Assembly (NCBI GenBank): GCA_947177925.1
Contig: CAMWWJ010000029.1
Coordinates: 1 to 17,617, forward strand
DNA: 17,617 nt
Direction of reading: 5' to 3'
Source: an uncultured Lachnospiraceae bacterium
Lineage (GTDB): Bacteria; Bacillota; Clostridia; Lachnospirales; Lachnospiraceae
The notes under the pieces are model-generated. The model saw only the letters and a list, made by a program, of their open reading frames with translations. It was not told the origin of the DNA and did not search any database. This document shows positions 12,763-17,617 of this stretch, one piece after another (positions within the stretch are counted from its first letter, which is position 1; each line of letters opens with the position of its first letter). Both the position numbers and the translations under genes were made by a program.

Positions 12763-12785
12763 TGTGAAATTATATAATTTTCACA
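12763..12785. promoter_or_regulatory. Dyad over the -10 of the lipoprotein gene
   Basis: TGTGAAA (12763-12769) and TTTCACA (12779-12785) are perfect 7-bp arms 9 bases apart. On the minus strand a TATAAT (12769-12774) falls in the centre, about 24 bases upstream of the start codon. I could not find a good -35. The shape is that of an operator covering a -10 element. Confidence 0.45.
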
Positions 12786-12909
12786 CATCTGAATTTTAGT
12801 TTGCTCTTTGCACTCTTTTTCGGTATTTTAGCATAAACCTGCGCATTATGGTATAGGGAATGCAGTCCGGAATTTCACCTTTTCCACTCAAAAGGAATTT
12901 TTCAAGGCT

Positions 12910-14163
12910 TCATACTGAAACCTCCTGTTGTTCTTTTTCCATCTTTCTGAAAAATCCCATTGCAGACAACCCAACAGCACATACAATCATGCCGGTCGGT
13001 ATGAAACATAAATAAATCATATTACTGAATCTATCAAACAGAAAACCGTACACAATCTGTCCTATGGGTTGAACACACAATGTAACTGTAGATGTATAAG
13101 CCATCACTTTTCCAATCAACTCATTAGGTGTCCTTTGCTGTATAAGGGAAACTGCAAAAATAGAAAAGATACTGATTGCGATCTGCATACTGCAAAAAGA
13201 AACAATAGTGATAACATATTTTATAATGGAATCAACCGGACATAGGAAAACAATTCCCGCAGGAATCATAAAAACTCCCATAGAAGCAAGCAAGATAGAT
13301 AATCTATGTATTTTCAATTTCTCTGTAAGAAATCCTGCGGCAACACTTCCTAAAATTGTGGCAATCGCTAACGCACTTTCCGCTGCCCCATAATACTGTG
13401 CATTTAATCCAAGAACGGTACGCACAATAAAGGGCAGTCCAACTATGGTAATACCCATCACAAAAAATCTGGAAAATGCGGTCAAAAGCAGCATTTTTGC
13501 AATATTCGTCTGTTCTTTTGAAATATACCACATACTTGATAGGAAGTCCTGTTTGACGACTGACAGTATACCGCCTTTGCTCTTAGAACGCCTGTAACTT
13601 AATTTTATAAAACATTCAAACAGAGCAGTAATAAAAAAACAGACAACACTTGCATACATAACAGGCTTTAAACCAAATAGCGCATACAGTACGCCGCCCA
13701 ACATGGGAGCCACCAAATAAGACAAGGAAGCTACCTGATTTACAACAGCATTTCCTTTCATTATGTTATCGCCCTGTAACATAGTCGGAATACACGCCTG
13801 TACCGTGGGCGTTTCAAATGCCCCAAAAACAGAAAGTATGACAAGCAGCACACTGATTACAGTAATAGCATTGCTTTCAGACAAAAGAAGTGTTGCACAT
13901 AAAACCGACACACCTGTTAATCCATCCAATGCGACCATAATATTCCGCCTGTCTGCCCTGTCTGCAAGAATACCGCCTAGTGGCGAAAGAATAATAGTTG
14001 GGATTGTAGCAACAGCTAATATCCCTGCGAATATAGCGGCCGAACCGGTTACTTCCAATACAAACATAGACAACGCAAGTTTCAATATGAAATTTCCAAA
14101 CAAAGAGGTTAATTGCCCCATAATAAGAAGCACAAAATTTTTTGTGAACAATTTTTGCTTCAC
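12910..14163 (-). CDS. MFS efflux transporter
   Basis: A 417-residue major facilitator superfamily protein with about twelve hydrophobic segments across its length. The loop after the second segment reads GGILADRADRRNIM (63-76), the classic MFS motif A (GxLaDRxxRRxxx). N-terminal FVLLIMGQLTSLFGNFILKL and the overall arrangement are like the macrolide-efflux (MefA-like) branch of drug:proton antiporters. It probably exports a toxic small molecule from the cytoplasm using the proton gradient; the substrate cannot be read from the sequence. The start is GTG at 14163, overlapping the stop of the TetR gene (GTGA), so expression is coupled to the repressor. No terminator with a good T-tract was seen downstream. 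It appears intact. Confidence 0.9.
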   Translation of the reverse strand: MKQKLFTKNFVLLIMGQLTSLFGNFILKLALSMFVLEVTGSAAIFAGILAVATIPTIILSPLGGILADRADRRNIMVALDGLTGVSVLCATLLLSESNAITVISVLLVILSVFGAFETPTVQACIPTMLQGDNIMKGNAVVNQVASLSYLVAPMLGGVLYALFGLKPVMYASVVCFFITALFECFIKLSYRRSKSKGGILSVVKQDFLSSMWYISKEQTNIAKMLLLTAFSRFFVMGITIVGLPFIVRTVLGLNAQYYGAAESALAIATILGSVAAGFLTEKLKIHRLSILLASMGVFMIPAGIVFLCPVDSIIKYVITIVSFCSMQIAISIFSIFAVSLIQQRTPNELIGKVMAYTSTVTLCVQPIGQIVYGFLFDRFSNMIYLCFIPTGMIVCAVGLSAMGFFRKMEKEQQEVSV

Positions 14164-14819
14164 GCTTCATTTCCCCCTTTTTCTGTAATATCAGTAATAA
14201 ACTTTTCCGTAAATGATACAATTTCATCATCTAAAATCGGCAATCCCATATGCTCTAATACTTCCATTACAAAACGATATTTATGATGTAATTCTTTCTC
14301 TGTTGCAGGAAATACCGATGGCATAAGCCAAAAGTTAATCAGCGGTAAAAGTTCGGAAAGTTCTTTTACATATTCTGTTTTGATTGAACCGTCATTTTTC
14401 CCCTCCTCCAGCAATTCCAACCATAAAGGCGTCAATACACGCCTGTTTTCTTCCACTGCAGCGGCTAAAATATGCGGGTCTTTTAGAATAGGAATTGCCT
14501 GCACATTCAGTTGATTACGCTTTACATCCGATTGATTCAATATTAGCAGTGACTTAATTTTTTGTAATCCGTTCAGGTCGTTTCGTTCCTTGATGGCATC
14601 AAAAGGATTATTCTCAAAAAACATTTGATTTCCTAATGCGTGCATAACCTCTTCTTTGCTTTGAAAAAAGCGGTAAAACATTCCTTTTGCCCCGCCTACC
14701 ATGTCCATGATATCGGAAATGGAAGTATCCTCATATCCTTTGGAAGTAAATAACTTTTGTGCGGCATTTAGAATTTCTTTTCTCCATTCATCTGGTGTTT
14801 TTTTTACAGGTCTAGCCAA
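14160..14819 (-). CDS. TetR-family transcriptional repressor
   Basis: A 219-residue TetR-family regulator. Residues 15-58 hold the helix-turn-helix (EILNAAQKLFTSKGYEDTSI, SDIMDMVGGAKGMFYRFFQS), followed by an all-helical ligand-binding domain. The start codon is TTG at 14819 with GGAGG 10 bases upstream; no better ATG is near. A perfect palindromic operator and a consensus promoter lie just before it, so it most likely represses itself and the coupled MFS gene until an inducer, probably a pump substrate, binds. The overlap with the transporter (4 bases) makes a two-gene operon. The regulator lies upstream in the same orientation, not divergent as in many tetR pairs. Confidence 0.93.
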   Translation of the reverse strand: MARPVKKTPDEWRKEILNAAQKLFTSKGYEDTSISDIMDMVGGAKGMFYRFFQSKEEVMHALGNQMFFENNPFDAIKERNDLNGLQKIKSLLILNQSDVKRNQLNVQAIPILKDPHILAAAVEENRRVLTPLWLELLEEGKNDGSIKTEYVKELSELLPLINFWLMPSVFPATEKELHHKYRFVMEVLEHMGLPILDDEIVSFTEKFITDITEKGGNEA

Positions 14820-14840
14820 TTTATGTATACCTCCTTTTTA

Positions 14841-14861
14841 TTATTGACCATTAGTCAATAA
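14841..14861. promoter_or_regulatory. TetR-type operator
   Basis: TTATTGAC (14841-14848) and GTCAATAA (14854-14861) are perfect 8-bp arms around CATTA. The expected transcription start (about 14857) lies inside it, so a bound TetR dimer would block initiation. Confidence 0.8.
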
Positions 14862-14863
14862 CT

Positions 14864-14892
14864 ATTATATAAAGAGTATTTCGTAATGTCAA
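14864..14892 (-). promoter_or_regulatory. Consensus sigma-A promoter of the tetR-MFS operon
   Basis: TTGACA (14887-14892) and TATAAT (14864-14869) on the minus strand, exactly 17 bases apart, match the consensus at all twelve positions. It is a strong promoter held down by the adjacent operator. Confidence 0.92.
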
Positions 14893-14981
14893 GCATAGTA
14901 AACCATTACAAACTCCACTGTACGTTATCTCGAAGTTTTTTCATTTTATGCACAAATTTAATAATCCCTATTTGAGACAAT

Positions 14982-15008
14982 AAAAAAGACACTGGAAAAA
15001 CCAATGTC
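14982..15008 (-). terminator. Rho-independent terminator of the chemotaxis gene
   Basis: On the minus strand GACATTGG (15001-15008), a TTTTT loop and CCAGTGTC (14988-14995) form an 8-bp stem with one T-G pair, followed directly by six T (14982-14987). It lies about 40 bases after the chemotaxis stop codon. Confidence 0.8.
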
Positions 15009-15045
15009 ATTTCTATCAATTATAATATGTACATGATTATGCTGT

Positions 15046-16770
15046 TTATAGCTTGAATTTTCCGACCTCTCCATTCAACTGATCAACAATTTTCAGATTT
15101 GAATCCGCTTCGTTACCAATATCGCTGACATTGCCAGTCAGATCTACTGCTGTTTCGGTTACATTCATTACGCCCAAAGCACATTCGCCTACAGCCGTTT
15201 TAACATCATCCAGTGATTCCCGGATAACGTTCATATTCTCTTTTAACTGCTCGCTTTCTGCCGCAAAATGCTGCATCATTTTGTTCATGTTTCCTACATT
15301 GCTTCGATAGCTTCCACTGGTTTCCAAAAGCTTTTCATAACCACCGATAGTAGTTTCATTCATAAATGCAATCATTTCTTCTGCTTCAGCAGCCAGCTCA
15401 TCTACTGTCTGGATTACCTCTGCCGTAACATTTTGGATTTCCGTTGCCGAGGCAGCGGAATTAGAAGCCAGCTTTCCGATTTCGCCGGCAACTACTGAAA
15501 AGCCCTTCCCTGCTTCTCCGGCTCTTGCTGCTTCAATACTGGCATTTAAAGCCAAAAGATTGGTCTCGTCTGTGATATTGATGATATTCTTGGTAAGCTC
15601 TTTAATTTTTTCAACGTCTTTTGATTTCTCCACCTTCTGCTGAACGGAAGCCGCCATATTTGCAACCCGAATGGCAGCATCCTGCTTTTCCTCCACAGCC
15701 CGGCTATATACATTGGAAGCATCATCCATAATCTTATCGGAAGAAATCCTTCCGTTTTCCGCCTGTTGATAAATTTCTTCTATAGCTTTGAAAATCTGTT
15801 TGATAGATTCGTTGACCTGATCCAGTGAGCTACTGGACGTTTCCATTGTGGCACTCATTTCTTCCATAACGGCGGATACATCCATAATTCCTGCTCCAGC
15901 ATTCGCCAGATTACAGGAAACAGCTTTGGAAGATTCCTGTAAATTCCTTGAATTTTCCGCAATATTTAACATGATCCCCCGTATATGCCGGAGCAGATTA
16001 TTGACGTTTCTGGCAATCATTTCCAGCTCATCGCCTGTGTGGACGTCTAATGTTTGTGTCAGATCACCTTCATTATGTACCAGTTCATAAATTTTGCTAT
16101 CGACAATGCGAAGCTTTTTCACTACTTTGCTGACAATAAAACCGAGAGTAAGCAGAGCTAAGATCAGACAAACGACTGAGATCTGGATGATGCGCTGTAA
16201 AGCCTGAGATAAGTGTGCTACAACCCCGCTGGCATCATAGTCGCAGCCTATAATGCCTATAATAGTTCCGTTACTGTCAACAAGAGGCATGTAAGCGGAG
16301 ATCAGATCACCGTCTTCCGTAGAATCGATATAATCCTGTATATATATCTCTCCGTCAAATACGGACTTTAATTCCTGATAAGATGCAGAAAAGGGAGCGC
16401 CAAAATCCTGACCGCTGCTGGTGGAGTCCTCATCTACTCCGTAATATACATTCTTTCCGTCTGTATATAGAGTATACATGTATTTGATACCACAATCATT
16501 TTTGATTTCGTTCATGGAAGCCCGCAGAGCATTATATTCTTCGCTTCCCTGATCTTCTGCGGACATGGAGGCCAACAGATCCACATCAATAGATTTAGCA
16601 GAAATAGTTGCCGCCATTTGCGCTTCCTCAACACCCATAGCAATTAAACTTTCCTTTGTACGCAGATATGAATTCATCCCCATCACTACACACAGTAAAA
16701 CAATGGCAACACTGGTTGGAAATAAAATCTTAGTCCTGATACCAATTCCTCTTGTTCTTCTTTTTTCCAT
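15046..16770 (-). CDS. Methyl-accepting chemotaxis protein
   Basis: A 574-residue transmembrane chemoreceptor. I take the ATG at 16770, with GGGGG 7-8 bases upstream, rather than the TTG at 16776; numbers below are from that TTG. Membrane segment 1 lies at about 14-36 and segment 2 at about 196-217. Between them is a Cache-like extracytoplasmic sensor containing YMYTLYTDGKNVYYGVDED and IIGIIGCDYDASG. A HAMP domain follows (about 217-270), then the signalling coiled coil. The kinase-control tip is ITDETNLLALNASIEAARAG (401-420) with EAGKGFSVVAGEIGKLA. It should report an external ligand, possibly a small carboxylate or amino acid, to CheA through CheW. It is a single-gene unit with its own terminator. 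No other chemotaxis gene is nearby. Confidence 0.95.
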   Translation of the reverse strand: MEKRRTRGIGIRTKILFPTSVAIVLLCVVMGMNSYLRTKESLIAMGVEEAQMAATISAKSIDVDLLASMSAEDQGSEEYNALRASMNEIKNDCGIKYMYTLYTDGKNVYYGVDEDSTSSGQDFGAPFSASYQELKSVFDGEIYIQDYIDSTEDGDLISAYMPLVDSNGTIIGIIGCDYDASGVVAHLSQALQRIIQISVVCLILALLTLGFIVSKVVKKLRIVDSKIYELVHNEGDLTQTLDVHTGDELEMIARNVNNLLRHIRGIMLNIAENSRNLQESSKAVSCNLANAGAGIMDVSAVMEEMSATMETSSSSLDQVNESIKQIFKAIEEIYQQAENGRISSDKIMDDASNVYSRAVEEKQDAAIRVANMAASVQQKVEKSKDVEKIKELTKNIINITDETNLLALNASIEAARAGEAGKGFSVVAGEIGKLASNSAASATEIQNVTAEVIQTVDELAAEAEEMIAFMNETTIGGYEKLLETSGSYRSNVGNMNKMMQHFAAESEQLKENMNVIRESLDDVKTAVGECALGVMNVTETAVDLTGNVSDIGNEADSNLKIVDQLNGEVGKFKL

Positions 16771-16852
16771 ATTCAATCCCCCATCATGTTCATTTTCTTT
16801 TATCCTGTATGTAAGTGTTTTAGTTTAATCCAGCAGACAAAACTGTCTGGAT

Positions 16853-16879
16853 CTTCCGGCAAAAAGATAAAGAAAATTA
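16853..16879 (-). promoter_or_regulatory. Possible sigma-28/sigma-D promoter of the chemotaxis gene
   Basis: On the minus strand TAATTTTC (16872-16879), 11 bases, then GCCGGAAG (16853-16860) has exactly the element lengths and spacing of the flagellar consensus TAAAGTTT-N11-GCCGATAA, with 5 of 8 matches in each half. This sigma class commonly drives chemoreceptor genes. The match is partial. Confidence 0.4.
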
Positions 16880-16933
16880 TAATTATGTATATACTATATC
16901 ACAAAATCAGCCCAATGTGGGGATATTTATTAT

Positions 16934-16956
16934 TTTAAACAACATTTTGTTTTAAA
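16934..16956. repeat. AT-rich inverted repeat after the DUF4097-like gene
   Basis: TTTAAACAA (16934-16942) pairs with TTGTTTTAAA (16947-16956) with one bulged base. It lies 17 bases past the stop at 16974. There is no run of T after it on the minus strand, so termination is possible but weak. Confidence 0.3.
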
Positions 16957-16973
16957 CTTATACAATTATTTTT

Positions 16974-17617
16974 TTACCTCACCAAATCCACAACCAGCTC
17001 TGAAAATATTCCCGAAACACTGATTTCGTTGCCACTGTCAGCAACATTTTCACACTCTGCGGCTTTTCCTTCTTTTTCATAATAAACCTTACATTTTCTG
17101 CCTTTATTTATGACATTTACCATATTTCCTTCCGGAATACGAATGACCGCTTTTGCCTTCCATTGGTTAATATCCAATCTTCCCGTAATCTTATCAACAG
17201 TAATTTCATAATCTGTCTTTGCTGTGAATTCCAGACTTCCGCTGCTGTCTGAAATCAAGACCTGCTCCGCATCACCGTCATATTCCAAACGGTTCAGATG
17301 AAGATTACTTATCTCAAGAAGTTTCACGCTGGCTGCAATCTCGCAATGGTCAGAATATTTATTCGGAAGAATAATCTCAACTCTGAGCGACTCCTCCGCT
17401 TCATAGCGGCTCAGCTTATTTTTGTTAAGGCAGATTACATCAAGCTTGTTTTTCCTGTCATCCAGCTTTATCTTATACATGGAGCCTAAATTCTCAAGGG
17501 TTTCAGAGGACAGCTTGACATGCAGCTTCTCATCAGCGCCTGATGACAGCAGGATTGCAGCCGCACTGCCAATATTGACATCAAAATGTTTCTCACAGTC
17601 AATGTCATAAATTGTTT
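16974..17617 (-). CDS. DUF4097-like beta-strand repeat protein, 5' end cut by window edge
   Basis: The frame is open to the right window edge, so the N-terminus is missing; 213 residues are visible. An internal ATG at 17480 is not the start, because the upstream part (DVNIGSAAAILLSSGADEKL, HVKLSSETLENLG) continues the same pattern. Alternating short beta strands with turns, such as DDRKNKLDVICLNKNKLSRY, LLEISNLHLNRLEYDGDAE and VLISDSSGSLEFTAKTD, fit the beta-helix or adhesin-like DUF4097 family, in which each repeat ends in a polar turn. Such proteins are often surface-associated or linked to envelope-stress modules, though many are uncharacterised. The end, ISVSGIFSELVVDLVR, looks natural. 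The function here is unknown. Confidence 0.65.
   Translation of the reverse strand, partial: TIYDIDCEKHFDVNIGSAAAILLSSGADEKLHVKLSSETLENLGSMYKIKLDDRKNKLDVICLNKNKLSRYEAEESLRVEIILPNKYSDHCEIAASVKLLEISNLHLNRLEYDGDAEQVLISDSSGSLEFTAKTDYEITVDKITGRLDINQWKAKAVIRIPEGNMVNVINKGRKCKVYYEKEGKAAECENVADSGNEISVSGIFSELVVDLVR

Noticed and set aside
12878..12895. Hairpin after the MFS gene as a terminator
   Set aside because: The stem is only 6 bp (CCTTTT/AAAAGG) and no T-tract follows on the minus strand.
16831..16850. Small inverted repeat (CAGACA/TGTCTG) between the chemoreceptor start and the proposed promoter
   Set aside because: The stem is only 6 bp and has no supporting context for a riboswitch, operator or terminator.

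Overview
The window looks like chromosomal DNA of a low-GC Gram-positive bacterium of the class Clostridia, most probably a gut Lachnospiraceae-type organism. The reasons are the AT-rich intergenic DNA, strong AGGAGG-type ribosome binding sites, TTG and GTG starts behind good Shine-Dalgarno sequences, and protein types common in that group (Tn916-type excisionase, AbiE pair, RhuM-Fic, FG-GAP-like lipoprotein, DUF4097-like protein). The genus is inference. Every gene I can support lies on the minus strand. I see no tRNA, rRNA, CRISPR array, intact transposase or integrase.

Bases 1 to about 10,660 are an accessory island. In transcription order (right to left) it holds: an abiEi/abiEii type IV toxin-antitoxin pair with an inverted-repeat operator; a damaged excisionase fragment with a small helical 53-residue protein; a 5'-truncated conserved gene; a large UvrD/helicase IV-like protein with a nuclease-like insert and a C-terminal zinc ribbon; a frameshifted RhuM-Fic gene with a small coupled ORF; a gene-poor stretch with 9-bp tandem repeats; an intact Tn916-type excisionase; a class II Fic protein; a 51-residue paralogue of the 53-residue protein; a 219-residue unknown protein; a frameshifted remnant; and an FRG-domain protein cut by the left edge. 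The excisionase/small-protein pair occurs twice. With at least four damaged genes and no integrase, this suggests layered decayed integrative elements carrying toxin- and defence-type cargo.

Bases about 10,660 to 17,617 look more like ordinary chromosome: a small cupin; a predicted lipoprotein with calcium-loop-like motifs; a TetR-MFS efflux operon with a consensus promoter and a perfect palindromic operator; a methyl-accepting chemotaxis protein with its own terminator and a possible sigma-28/sigma-D promoter; and the C-terminal part of a DUF4097-like beta-repeat protein cut by the right edge.

Most regulatory calls come from clear inverted repeats that overlap plausible promoters: fic, abiE, tetR, the truncated xis, the lipoprotein gene and the helicase leader. 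No database search was possible. Family names rest on motifs read from the translated sequence.
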